NCBI RefSeq assembly: GCF_008831285.2
Contig: NC_045143.1
Span: 2,799,503-2,863,502, forward strand
Reading direction: 5' to 3'
Source of the DNA: Nymphaea colorata
Taxonomy: Eukaryota > Streptophyta > Magnoliopsida > Nymphaeales > Nymphaeaceae
DNA: 64,000 nt
Below the pieces are notes generated by a model, which had not been told where the DNA came from, searched no databases, and worked only from the letters and a program-made list of their open reading frames with translations. Shown here piece after piece: positions 14,012 through 25,808 of the stretch. Within the stretch, counting starts at the first letter, position 1; each line of letters begins with the position of its first letter. A program made the translations under genes and the position numbers.

Positions 14012-14825
14012 TGTCTTTTGAGTTTACATGAAAAAACAGGTGGCTACTTGAATGGATATTTTGAGAAAAACATAAAAAAACAGCTACCGACAACTCCTAC
14101 TCGAGGTATTGTGTAAAGTTAAAACAATACTTTAACTTTTCCATTAATTTTCAAACGTAAGATATTGTGTGCAGGTATTAAAACTCGGAGGCCACTTTCA
14201 CGTCACATTATTTTTATGTGCAGCTGAGATTTTTTAAGGGCGCCAGTTTAGATACATACTGTCTTGTATCGAATGCATGTTAGTTTTATTTTTATAATAT
14301 TTAATTTATTAAAGTTATAAATTAAAGAACAAATCCAGTATGTGGAGATATATAACAATTCGATGTGCCATGTGAAGATTACTATTACTAGACTGATACA
14401 TGAGACATAACATATATTACTTTTACGAAACTCCTCTTTAGTTTGGTCTTGCTGAAATTTGGAACAAGAGCATAAAAAAAAATTCTCCTTCAAGCGTAAG
14501 TTTATTCCTTTCACGGGATTGTGCAGAGCACGGACTAATATTAGTATCAAAAGTTTTCCTTTCCTACCTTCCGTTTGGTGGACATGAAATCTTCTATTCT
14601 ACGTACTCTTGCAATTTGTTCCTCTAATGATTTTTTTCAGTCGGTGAGTAAATTAGACGGCAGGAAAAAACAGAGCGGAAAGCAGCTCGCAGGTCAAATC
14701 ATCTTTCTCCCTCTCCAAGAATTCGACAGCCACACCAAACCCATCAACTAATTCTTCTTCCCCCTCAAGTATATTATTGCGGCCTATTGCGTTCTTCCAA
14801 TTCGGCTGCTGGACGGATTATATCC

Positions 14826-17800
14826 ATGCATCTGTCAAGAAGGAAAGGCAGTTTCTCCAGCGCCGACGGAGTAGCCATGAAGCATATCCCGCGCAGGAGC
14901 AACAACCTGTCCGTGTTCGTGGTCGTCGGCTCCGTCCTCCTCTTTGCGTTTTTCATGTACAACGAAGACGTCAAATCGATCGCTGAATTCCCATTCTCGA
15001 GGCAGAAAGCTCGGCAAGAGAACGATGCAGCGCAGACATCAAACGACTTGCAGGAGCAGCCGACATTGGAAGTTCAGCCAAAGGCTAATGGGGAAGCCCC
15101 TCCCAGCAAGATGATTTTGATGCCTCGATCCGATGGGGAGGCTAACAGACCCGTGGGGAAGAAATTTGATAGAGAAAACGGAGATGGGGAGCGGGAAGAT
15201 AACAGAGACGTCGACGCTGACGATGGAAAAATGCAGGAAATCAAGAAGATGACGAAGGAGGAGGAGGGTGAGGAAGGGGAGGAAGAGGAGAAGGAGAAGG
15301 AAAGGAAGGAAGCAGTACCAGAGGAAGAAGACATAATTTACGATATACCAAAAGATTGCGATCTCTTCGATGGGGAGTGGGTGTTTGACAACGTAAGCTA
15401 CCCTTTGTACAGAGAGAGCGATTGTGAGTTCATGACAGAACAAGTGACTTGCGTCAGAAATGGAAGGAAAGACACTCTGTATCAAAATTGGAGATGGCAG
15501 CCTCGCAAATGCTCAATGCCAAAGTACCTCTCCCTCTCTCTAACTTCATCTTTTTCAAAGTATAGTTTTCTGATTAATCTGCTTTACATGACACCATGTT
15601 GAATGTTCTGATAACTATCTAAACTCTCTCGATCTGATCTCTCTCTCGACGTTATTAATCAGGTTCAGCGCGAAACTGTTACTGGAGAAGCTGAGGGGAA
15701 GAGGCTCATGTTTGTGGGAGATTCGATCAATAGAAATCAATGGGAATCAATGGTTTGCCTTGTCCAATCCGTCATACCCCCCGGCAAGAAGAGCTTGACC
15801 AAAAATGGATCCCTGAACGTGTTCAGAGCAGAGGTAACGTTCACTTTTTATTGTTTATTGTTCATGGTGAGACCACTCAAGGGTGGTTGACCTGCCCCAA
15901 CTATTTTAACTTCTCGTACCCATTTGTGTAGTTGCTTATGCATGTTCCTGATGATTAAAAGACACAAACAAAGAAGCGAACTTTCGTACAGCAGATGATT
16001 TAAACTTCTAAACGACATGATATTTGAAAATATATTGTTATTATACATAAAAGGTAACTACTCTCTCTCTTTTCTTTCATTATATATATATATATATATA
16101 TATATATGCAAAATTCTTCATCAGCCAGTTAAAAGGATTCATGATGATACTACCTAATCTAAATATCATTATGGAAGAAGTTGATATTTTGAATGATAAT
16201 AACATCAAATCCAAGAGAGTGCATTCCACCTTTAATGATTTGAGGGGGACATGCTATCGACTTTTGACCCGACCAACTATGTTATGCCTCTTGAAGCGAA
16301 ACACAAACAATTGATTTTTTTTTTTCATATTAAATCCTCAAACGAGGTTTATGGACTCATATGGTTACTAATTTGTACCTATTTTTACTTTTGTATTGAA
16401 ATTATAATATGGGTATGAATAATTGTGTAGTTACAAAAAAAAATCTTCAAGAATTGGTGCTGAGAATGCTGGTCGCTTGGTCATCATTCAAGCTCCAATG
16501 GATCGGTCAAACTACTTTTCAAACTAATTAACTTACATCGGCATCAACATTTCTAACTTTTGAATGATTAAAGCTTCCCTCACTGAATGCACGGTACTGT
16601 TGGCATTCAATTAGAAGAACGACCTACTTCATAGTCATAGAGTCAATTAGAGGTTGTTGTAACCGATTTAATGCAAAAAAGAATCCTCTAAACTAAGTTG
16701 CTTTGGCACTATTCAGTACATTACTGGGCATAGCTCGTTATTATATATATGTATTATCTGATCATTATGCCGCTGATCTTGTTATCCAGGAATATAACGC
16801 AACAGTGGAGTTCTACTGGGCGCCTTTCTTGGTGGAATCCAACTCCGACGACCCAAAGATGCACAGCATATTGAATCGGATTATAATGCCTGAATCGATC
16901 GCCAAACACGCAGAAAATTGGAGGGGAGTTGACGTTTTGATCTTCAATACATATATCTGGTGGATGAACACATTCAAGATGAAAGTTCTGTAAGTTATTA
17001 TGCTTTTGGATTGAAGTTCATGAGGAAGGGAATTGCTGAGGGTGACTCATATTTGATTCCTCTTATTGATCTCTTCTCGCCGGAAATGGCAGGCGGGGGT
17101 CGTTCCAGAATGGCTCTACGGAATACGACGAGATCGAAAGGCCGGTGGCGTATGAAAGGGTGCTGAGGACTTGGTCAAAGTGGGTGGATGCCAATATCGA
17201 CGAGAGAAGAACCAAAGTCTTCTTTTGCACCATGTCTCCTCTCCACATTAAGTAAGTTAGTAAGTTAGTGGAGCTCTCTTTTTCTTTTCTTATCATAAAG
17301 TTGGTACTGTCTGGCCTACCAAATAAAATCTTTGAAAATATTTTTACGTAGGTTATTATAGGTTGTTATGGATGTTAATATATCTTATTTGAATTGGATA
17401 TATGATTGAATATATCTAAAAAATCGAATATGAAAAAAAAAATTAATATCTGATTAAAAAATTGGATCAGATTTGGATTTAATAAATGACATCTAATCTG
17501 ATTTGGATTCAAATTCTGATTTTGATATATGATCAGATTCAGGTACAAATTTGGATTGGATTCCTTTTGAGAAAAATATCTTTATTATATTTTGAAAATT
17601 GGTAAAATTCGGTTCAAATTTTGGATTCAAATTCAGATATAAATATAAAAATCAAATTCAGATTGTAAAATTAGATTCATATATGACTTTTCTTTATTCG
17701 TATCTCAATCCAAATATGTGAATATCTGAAATAACATATATGATTAAGGATGTATCCGATCGAAATTCGATTCGTTGACATCCCTAGAAACCATTGTAAT

Positions 17801-18854
17801 TTTTCAAATTTTCAATTTTTTATAATGCACAAAATATTATTTTTAAAAAATTTAAAGGGCCGTTCGGACGACACCGTGGTCCAAACAAATTTTGGAAAGG
17901 TTTTATGAAAACTAAAGTTTTCGAATGAGTTGGAAAAATTTTGTTTATTTATTTGGGTCGTACACCCAAAATTTGTTTATTTGTTTGGGTGGTACACCAA
18001 AAATCTAGTTTTCTATGAATTTTAACCTAATGGGGATCGACTTTTCTAGCCTATTTTACAAGACTAAGTTTGAGTATGTAAATACTCCAAAAACCTAGTT
18101 TTGGAGTGTCATTCAAATTCTCTCCAACATATAACATTTTATTTTTCAAAAACTTAAAGCGCCGGTTCTCTTTGCCCATGTCCATAAGCACTTCTTTGAT
18201 TTATTATTGTAAATATACGTTGCCAATTAAAACAACTTGTTCCATTGTTGCTAAACCAAATAAAATATGCTAAAAAAGTGTTGGAGGCCTAAGCGCTCAA
18301 TTTTTACTCCGATGGTTTCATAAATTTGTTTTAAAAAATGAAACAAATTCATAAAATATTGTATTACAATGTTTTACAAAATACACTAACTTTAGAACAA
18401 ATGTGAAACTAATTTTGTCGCCAAAACATAACATATTCTTGAAAACTAATTTGTAGAGAAGCATCCGGCAACTTTTCCCATTAATAATAACGTTGCATGT
18501 TGCAGGAGCATGGACTGGTTCAACCCGAACGGAATCAAGTGTGCGTTGGAGACCACGCCGATCCCGAAGAACATCTCATACTTGGAGGTGGGAACAGACC
18601 GGCGACTCTTAGTGGTGGCGACGAATGTGACCTCCTCGATGAAGGTTCCGGTGTTCTTTGTGAACTTGACGACCCTGTCCGAGTACCGAAAAGACGCACA
18701 TACATCCGTTTACACGATCCGGCAAGGCAAGCTTTTGACGGCTGAGCAAAAGGCCGACCCCGAGACTTACGCTGACTGTATCCATTGGTGCTTGCCGGGG
18801 CTGCCCGATACTTGGAACGAGTTCATATACGCTAAGCTCATCTCCCGTTCATAG
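14826..18854 (+). CDS. TBL29: ESKIMO1/TBL29-type xylan O-acetyltransferase, with an apparent 1-base deletion in exon 2
   Basis: TBL29/ESK1 is a Golgi type II membrane enzyme that adds acetyl groups to xylan in secondary walls. Exons: 14826-15523, 15663-15833, 16790-16989, 17093-17251, 18506-18854; all GT-AG. ATG 14826 gives basic residues, a membrane anchor at about 28-44, then [16 protein letters not shown], which matches recalled ESK1. A very acidic Glu/Lys-rich stem (about 135-172) follows, then the TBL domain from [12 protein letters not shown], the GDS motif in [13 protein letters not shown], and the DxxH motif in [19 protein letters not shown]. The ends of exon 2 are in different frames: the reading from exon 1 gives [10 protein letters not shown], while the reading from the GDS motif starts only after the G run 15695-15698. 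One missing G there explains this. As written, translation would stop at 15796-15798. With the frame kept, the protein is about 525 residues against about 485 in Arabidopsis. Either an assembly error or a recent null allele. Confidence 0.9.
16080..16107. repeat. (TA)n microsatellite
   Basis: A TA dinucleotide run inside TBL29 intron 2 (15834-16789). The rest of that roughly 950-base intron shows no gene. Confidence 0.9.
17340..17790. mobile_element. hAT/MITE-like remnant in TBL29 intron 4
   Basis: The right end reads cgttgacatccctag, the complement of the tagggatgtcaacg type of end common on plant hAT-derived repeats. The left side has a related, eroded form near 17365 (ttatggatgttaatata). 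Between them the sequence is built of recurring ttggattcaaattcagat words. The rest of the intron (17252-18505) has nothing coding. Boundaries and class are uncertain. Confidence 0.4.
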
Positions 18855-19424
18855 GAACTACCCAACCACATAATTGGTTTTTTTTTCTTTTTTTTTTTGT
18901 TTTCTATATTTTTTTAGTCTTTGGTTTTGGGGATTTTGTAATATGGTTTGTCTCCTTTGGACTGCTACGGTAAAGGTAGCTAGCAAAGCAGGAGCTGTCT
19001 TTATTTTATCAGTCTGAGTGTCTCACCAGCTGTGTTTTTCATGTTTTATTCATTTGATTAATGACAAACTTTTAGCTCTCAGTGTTATTATTGAGAATGA
19101 TAAGTGAAATGATCCTAAGCTTGTTTTCAATGCTTGGCTGTCTATTTTTCATATTCTAAAAACAATGAGAGAGAGACACAAGAGCAAATTCACTTGACCT
19201 CTAAAGGGCACCTTTAATCTTAAGATCAATACTCTTTAATGCCATCAAGCTAGCACATTCCAAAATTTGAAATTCCGACATGATTGAAACATGACATTCA
19301 ACATGACTAGTTGCGTTACTCATCATGAAAGTGGTTAAACTATGTGATATGACCCATAAGAACAGAAAGATGAACCATTTTTTTCACAAGTAAATTTGTT
19401 TTTTATTCAAAATATAATGCACAA

Positions 19425-19425
<1 letters not shown>

Positions 19426-19461
<36 letters not shown>

Positions 19462-19576
19462 GTTCAAAAAAGATGGCTTTCAACTAACAGCTATCTATCT
19501 TGATAATCAAGCCCATATAAAGTTTTCTAGAAAAATATATATAAAAAAACTAGATCCACCAATGTAAAGTTTTTTC

Positions 19577-19622
<46 letters not shown>
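19426..19622. repeat. CA/TA microsatellite cluster
   Basis: A (CA)n run passing into (TA)n at about 19426-19461, then a second TA run at about 19581-19622. Such runs are prone to length errors in assembly. Confidence 0.85.
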
Positions 19623-19627
<5 letters not shown>

Positions 19628-20752
19628 AATTAGATCCACCAAATCGACTAACCTACGTATAACATAAAAATAAATGGCAATAAGATGCAGTAAAAAGTTG
19701 AAAATAAAGAAAATACATTCCACAATTGATCATAGATTTATAGATGTTTGACGCCTAGCCGGTTCCTTTATAAATCAATTGCATTGTGTGAATCCTCATA
19801 AGCCACTTTATTCCTTCAATTTGAATTATTTGATGTAAATCTGATATGACATGTTTTTTAATGATGTGCCAAAACATCTATGGTAAAACTTATAATTCAT
19901 GACGTTACGTTGGATCCTGAAATCCTTACTTCATCTTGTGTTTGCATTAAGAAAATGTCAAATTTAAGATCAGATAAAGGAGAGTCTGATCTTAAGTCCA
20001 TGGATCTTAAATCCTGAAGATTTTAGATCAAGTGCAAACAAATGTCCACTAAGCACTTAATATGTCTCCAAAAACAACATGCAAACATGGACAACTCGAA
20101 AGTACATAGGCTAGAAGAAAATCTGGGTGAAGAAACAATTTAAATCCCCAACTAGATAAGTCTGTCCGACCAACCTCAACTAAGTCCACCAACGCGAACC
20201 AGGTGTGACTGCTAAACATGGTAGGTTGATCAAGACCGTCACTAGGTCTGAGCTAAGTTGAGTCTTCAGCCATTACCAACTCCATTAAGTGTTTAATTTT
20301 AATTAACAAACCATTAATCTCAACTTTATTAATTTCATTACCTAATATCGCACTTAGGCTAAACTAATTGGCATTTGAAGTTATTTTGCACCAAGTTGAC
20401 TCGCATCGGCATAAGTTTAGAGGGGGATACAATTAAGAGTGGCACACTTGATTTGTCCAAACGAGTATGAAATTTGCAAAATTTGTTCAAGTCAAGGCAT
20501 CTATGCAGCAGGACCTTGTTTTTAATTATAGTAACCCAACATCTCAGTCAATTTTTGAACAAAAAGGCAGTCTAATTCCATGTATTCTGATATGGAAATC
20601 CAAAAAACATAATTGGGCTTCTCCATGTAGTTTAGGTCAAATTAATAAGAGATAAAGTGCTTCATTGTTTCTACTTTATGTATGTACTACGTTTATGTTG
20701 TTTGTCGGATGAACAAAAACTTCTCTATTTGACAATAAGTGAAGCCCTTTAA

Positions 20753-20912
20753 GGGGTGTTTGGTAACCTCGGATTTGAGATCACAAAAATCTTAGATTCA
20801 TGAATTTAATGACAGATCCATTCCCATTCAACCTCAAATCCAATGGTTTTGGGGCAAAACCAGGTTTTGACTCTCAAAACCTGGTTTTACATTGTCATCC
20901 AAATACCTCCGC
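20753..20912. mobile_element. Possible small MITE
   Basis: The left edge aaggggtgtttggtaacctc and the right edge tcatccaaatacctccgc are loosely complementary, a terminal form seen on many small plant MITEs. The interior is full of ggttttg/ccaggtttt words. Similar words recur near 22693 and 26690-27000. Terminal match is imperfect, so this is weak. Confidence 0.3.
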
Positions 20913-21477
20913 AGTTTTTGTCATTGTTTTCTTTCAAATCTTATTGATGTCTGCCGAAAGTTTCACATATAGTGACATAATTAATGTCAAAATCCCATGA
21001 AATATTCCTGCTAGACACAGGTCATAATGAGAAAAATATGTCAAGCACAACATTTTTTTTTCAAATCACCTGCTTAACATTATTTATTGTGTTTGAGGAG
21101 AGCATACTATCAATGATACATTTACAGTTCCTTCTAGCTCCCATATATTTCTTTCTTTGCACGCCTCCTTATTTGCTTGCTTTGGAAGAAACGCCCTTAC
21201 TTTCTTCGAGTCCATTAACCACCGACATCGAAAGCGGTCCTTCAACCATATCACCAACTTCAGGAAGGCATGCCCACTGCCTAATACTAAACATTTCGAC
21301 CATATGCCTGTGGATGCCGTCACAAGTGTGCAGATTTTGCACCTACTGTGTTTATAGGGAAGATACCCGAAAGAAGCCGAAGCTCTTCTCTTTTTCCTCT
21401 AAATACTTTAGGATATGAGTGAAAAACAGTATATATGGTACACCCATCAACTAAAATGTTATGCATTTATCGTTTTC

Positions 21478-21562
21478 AGCTTAGAAAAATAGTACCCATG
21501 AGAATTGAACTAACGAACGAATTCTAGTCTAATCAGCTACACTACGCCCATCGAAGCCACCT
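21478..21562 (-). repeat. tRNA-like sequence, probable SINE head
   Basis: On the minus strand this reads like a decayed tRNA: a stem-like start (ggcttcgatgggcg), an A-box-like tagtgtagctgattag, and a B-box-like gttcaattctc. It cannot fold into a sound tRNA with an intact acceptor stem, so a tRNA-derived SINE remnant or a tRNA pseudogene fits better than a working gene. Confidence 0.4.
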
Positions 21563-22978
21563 TTTGTGTTGGTGAATGTAACTAACAATGCATTGTTACA
21601 TTGTTGAATCAAATCATTAGTTAAGAGAATTTGGCTGATTTACACTGGATTAAAATGAAACATATGAAACAGATGAAGGAAAGGTAAATAATGATGAATA
21701 AAGTGCGACAATTGGAGAATGATAATTAGCAAACAACCAAAAAAGTGTGCAAGAATAGGAATATCTTATTATTCGAAGGTTGCACGACTAAGGGACCAGC
21801 TAGCATGATACTGTGCGCTATTATTTCTTAGTCAACAAGATTCCTGCTAATAACGCTCAACTTGCTCCAATATATTAAATGAGTCTGTAATAGAAATATG
21901 TCTGAATCAAGCAAGTTATACTTTATGGGCCTAACAAGGGATCGCATGTTATGGATTAGAAGTGACCAAAATTTTCCTGCGGTTTAAATTAAAAGACTTC
22001 TCAAAAAGGGCAAAACCCAAATGATAAACAGAACCTTGTTAGGCTATCTACACAACCAACCAACGGTAAACAGAACCTTGCACGAGTCATAGCTTTCAAG
22101 AAATTTTGGAAAAACCTTGTATAATTAAAAAGAAAAAAAGTGCCCCTATAGAAATTTTTGAACATTACAGTTCAGCCACATAAAAGTTTTTGAAAAATGT
22201 AGTTTGCCCCCTATAAAGAAAGTAAGTCCTTGGCTCCATCGTTGAGTAGGAATACAGATTGAGAGAGAAAAAGAGAGCTAATTGGCTTTTGGTTTTCTAG
22301 TGTTGCCAACTTTTGAAATGCAATTTTTCACAGATGAACTTGGCAATAATGTCCAAAAACATGAAAGAAAAAACCAATCTCCGATGCACAAACACATCTT
22401 TTGAGGATTTTATTATTTTAAAACCAACGATCCTATAGTGTTTTAAAGTTAAGGGCCCATAAAATTTAATTCGTGCATCGAACTCCATAGATGATTTTTA
22501 GAGTCATGAGTTTCTGTTGATTTCGAGTTCATTGTTCATTCTTTTGAATAAAGCGTGTGGGGCTGCCCTCAGCCACATTGTATGGGACTAAATTCTACGT
22601 TAGTAATAGGAAATGCATGGATCTAAAATCGAAGTCTATTATGAACTTTACGATGAATAATCGGATCCATTTTTCAAATTGCCTAATAGGTTATGGCCCT
22701 GTTTGAATTCTTGTTTGGGATCCATCGGATCTGGTCCAGTCTAGTTTGGCATCAGATTTTACCTTCAAACCGGGTTGCCTGCTTAGATAATCCAAAAAAG
22801 GCAAATCCCGATTCCCGAATCATGCCACGCATCGCCAGCGTCGGGTTCCGATCTAAATGAGATTCTCCTCTGGCTCTGATCCAAATCCGTGGTCATCCAT
22901 CGCTAAACCTTTCTCCCCAGTACCCCTCTCTCTTTCTCCGGCTTTGGAGTCTCCGGCGAAGAACGACCAGTCAGCACC

Positions 22979-25808
22979 ATGAATGCTCCAGACCGCTACG
23001 AGCGCTTCGTTGTGCCGGAGGGGACCAAGAAGTACCACCTCCATCTCTTTTTCTTTGTACCCTCGTTGCTTTTTCTTGTATTCTCCTTGTTCCTCTATTC
23101 CAATTTGTTCTCAATTGCCCTTTTTTGCGGCCGCAGAGTATCGTATGAGAGAGATACCAAGATCATCAACGCAGCATCTTTCACGATTGAGAGGGAGGAT
23201 CACACGATCGGGAATATCCTCAGGATGTAAACCCCGTAAAACCCTAGTGTGTCCCTTCTTAGTATAATACCATTTTGTTTCGTTTGAAGTGGAAAAAAAT
23301 TGTGGGCTTTGCTCTAAACTTTAGACATATGCGATTCCAGGCAGTTGCACAGAGACCCAAATGTCCTTTTTGCTGGATACAAGCTTCCACACCCACTGCA
23401 GTACAAGATCTTAGTCAGGGTTAGTAGGAAATATTGGTTGCTTTTGTGTTTTGATTCGAATTCCAGCTGGTTTTTGTTCTTTCATGGGCTATGGAGTTTT
23501 CATGGTATTTATTTGGTTCGTGCTTTGAAAATTTTGTGGGGATTTCGTAGATTCATACGTCAAGCCAGTCGTCACCGATGCAGGCGTACAACCAGGCCAT
23601 TAATGATCTTGATAGGGAGCTTGATTACTTGAAGAATGCATTTCAGGTTTGGTGCCTTAAATCTTCGATGATTCCTTTCTCCAGTTATTCTTGCTCAGAT
23701 GAATTTGCTTGGATTTTCCCCTTCGTTTCATTTATTTTATTTTACTGGGTAGTGAATTTACTACAGCATTGTAACGTTAGAAACTTCTTACTGATGCATG
23801 TTTATAAGTTTCCTCCGAATACAAACGAAATAGAGGACACGGTCATACAGGAGTTGCTTATGTCACCAACCAGAGCTTATGTGATCCATGGAAAATGGTG
23901 AACTTAAGAAGCAGCAACACTGTCGTTGTGAGATAGTTGATCCGTAAATGAATAAATTTGATAAAAAACCATGGGAGGTTCATATCAAGCAATATCATAA
24001 GAACCCAGAAGAAAAAAGTGGATCAGTACAAGGCCACATCGTTGACAACTGTGTGTAATGGTTGAATGTCAAATAACTCACATTGTTGTGATTACTTCAA
24101 CTTCTAAAGTAGAACCTCCAAAATGCAAATGCTACTTTGAAAGGATTTTCTACTTCAAATACTATTTTTTCATTTCTTCCTAAAAATTCCCTTTGGTTAT
24201 TCTACCACAGAGGATATATGTTAAGCGAGTGGCTCTAAGACACAGGATTCCTGTGGATGTTATCGTTTTTTACTTTGACGAGTTTACTTTGAGCAAATTA
24301 ATTAATTGTTTATTAGCCTTTCCTGATCATGTGATTGATTTACTGACACAGTTTTATGAATCTTTCTTCACTTGACTGTTTTTCACAAATTTGTAATCTA
24401 GATTACATGCGTAGCCACTTCCCATGTTCTCTGCCGCAAGGCATTCACAAAATGATATAAACATAGAAGTGCTTTGGCATAGGATAGAAGAAAATGTTTC
24501 ATCTCCTTCTCTCTTCCCTCCCACCAAGTGTTGTTCTCGTTCAAAATAATATTGCTTAGCTGGAGCATTATGAACCAGTTATTTCTAGCACCTGAAGAAC
24601 CAAAGTTGGCATTATTGGATGTGGCAACTCTGTGAATATTTTGGATACACATGATAAATGGCCTTTTGCCTAATTGTAAACGTGGCTCATATGCAGTCTG
24701 GCGCAACAAAGATAACAGCGGAATTTCTTTACATGTCGGACTCGCTTTATTATTTCCCCCTAGTGAAGCCAAATAATGCATGTTTGAGTCTTAGGAAATG
24801 TCGTGCCTATAGGTGCAAAGATTCTTAGGAAGTGTCTTATACCTATGAGTGGAGGCCTCATAACCTAGCTGTAATGCAAGATATAGAGACATGCAGGAAG
24901 TTCAAAAGAATTGAGGTAACTAAGGTGAAAACGGCTACAAGGGTGAGAATAAAATTTTGTTATGTCAGCATGAACAGATCCATTTTAAACGAAAGCTTGT
25001 GTCATGGAATGAAGTCTAAAATGGTTCTTGGTACAATCTGAGACCACCACATGACTTGGTGACCACATAAGCACCTTTGGACTATATTATTGTTGTGATT
25101 GTGCTGAAAAATGAAGTGGTTGTAATAAGGGCTTAGAAATTGGCCACGACCATCTGGTGTCTTTAGTGTCTTGGAAGGCCACCTTTTCCAAGTTAGCATG
25201 TCTAAAGTTCAAGGGCGAACTTGTTTCAAGTGTTTGCTTTCTACTGTAGCACGAACGATCTCAATGCATCAACTGTGTTTTGGAGTTCAACTCCTGTTAC
25301 ACTTCTTTTTCTAGATTTCTCTTTTTTCTGACATAAAAACAGTTACAGATCAGCGGTCATTTATATGTTGATCATAAGGGTTACAGCAGTCTAAACCAGG
25401 GTTTTCCTGGATGAAATCTATATGGCTTTTGGTTTAATTTCTCTAACAGAATGTTAGTTCATCTATTGGACAACATGTGGATTATGTTTTTTTCTTCTGA
25501 GCCATGGGACCCTCTCCTATTTTTTTTGTTTGTTCATTGAAAAAGGAATATGTGGTCCCCTTTGATTATTTAGATTTTTGTGTCGAGTAACTGATCTAAG
25601 GCTCATCCAACTGGGATGAGTATCCTTTTGGTAGATACATCCTGTTGCAGGTAGGGCTTTCGTATACATCTGTATTCCGTCTTGAGCCTGATTCCATTTT
25701 TATGGCAAAGTTTGGCTCTGTGTAGATTCCTTTGAATTGTAAAATTTAATTCGTTTTGAATTTTACTTGCAGGATGAAGAACAAAGGCATCTGAGAAGCA
25801 GCTACTAG
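22979..25808 (+). CDS. NRPB11: RPB11, RNA polymerase II subunit (NRPB11)
   Basis: RPB11 pairs with RPB3 to form the alpha-like platform on which RNA polymerase II assembles in the nucleus. Exons: 22979-23031, 23137-23226, 23341-23419, 23551-23646, 25773-25808. The joined frame is 354 bases, 117 residues, against 116 recalled for Arabidopsis. The start [18 protein letters not shown] is the family N-terminus. The dimerisation domain shows [36 protein letters not shown] and [19 protein letters not shown]. The first four exons are certain. The last exon ([11 protein letters not shown] then TAG) lies after a 2.1-kb intron and is chosen because it follows a good acceptor, keeps frame and gives the right length; its sequence differs from the Arabidopsis tail. 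If it is wrong, reading through the exon 4 donor would extend into intron sequence. Confidence 0.92.
23647..25772 (+). other. RPB11 intron 4 (2.1 kb)
   Basis: A long intron with several open frames up to 127 codons on either strand. None has recognisable motifs or codon character. No repeat with clear ends was seen. Confidence 0.6.

Larger units (their letters stand above)
11568..14825. other. Intergenic space between divergent TIC236 and TBL29
   Basis: About 3.3 kb with no gene that I can support. It holds the CT tract (11898-11957), a degenerate three-copy T-rich repeat (12485-12665), an imperfect 66-bp tandem duplication (13884-14011) and otherwise AT-rich sequence. Both gene promoters must lie at its two ends. 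Confidence 0.7.
18855..22978. other. Intergenic space TBL29 to RPB11
   Basis: About 4.1 kb. It starts with the TBL29 3' flank and has AT and CA microsatellites (19426-19461, 19581-19622). It also has MITE-like sequence around 20755-20905, a tRNA-like remnant at 21478-21562, and the RPB11 promoter at the right end. Open frames of 60-144 codons here show no recognisable protein features and I do not call genes. Confidence 0.65.

Noticed and set aside
14787-14825. Upstream extension of TBL29 from a TTG
   Set aside because: Plant genes start at ATG; the first in-frame ATG is 14826 and fits the short basic N-terminus of ESK1.
15039-15485. 148-codon frame antisense to TBL29 exon 1
   Set aside because: Shadow of the purine-rich acidic stem coding; Leu/Phe-rich and lacking support.
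20984-21418. 144-codon frame, plus strand
   Set aside because: Composition looks random, overlaps an equally open antisense frame, and no family is recognised.
24193-24375. Alternative last exon for RPB11
   Set aside because: The acceptor near 24210 leads into [14 protein letters not shown], unrelated to RPB11 and far too long; the 25773 exon keeps the family length.
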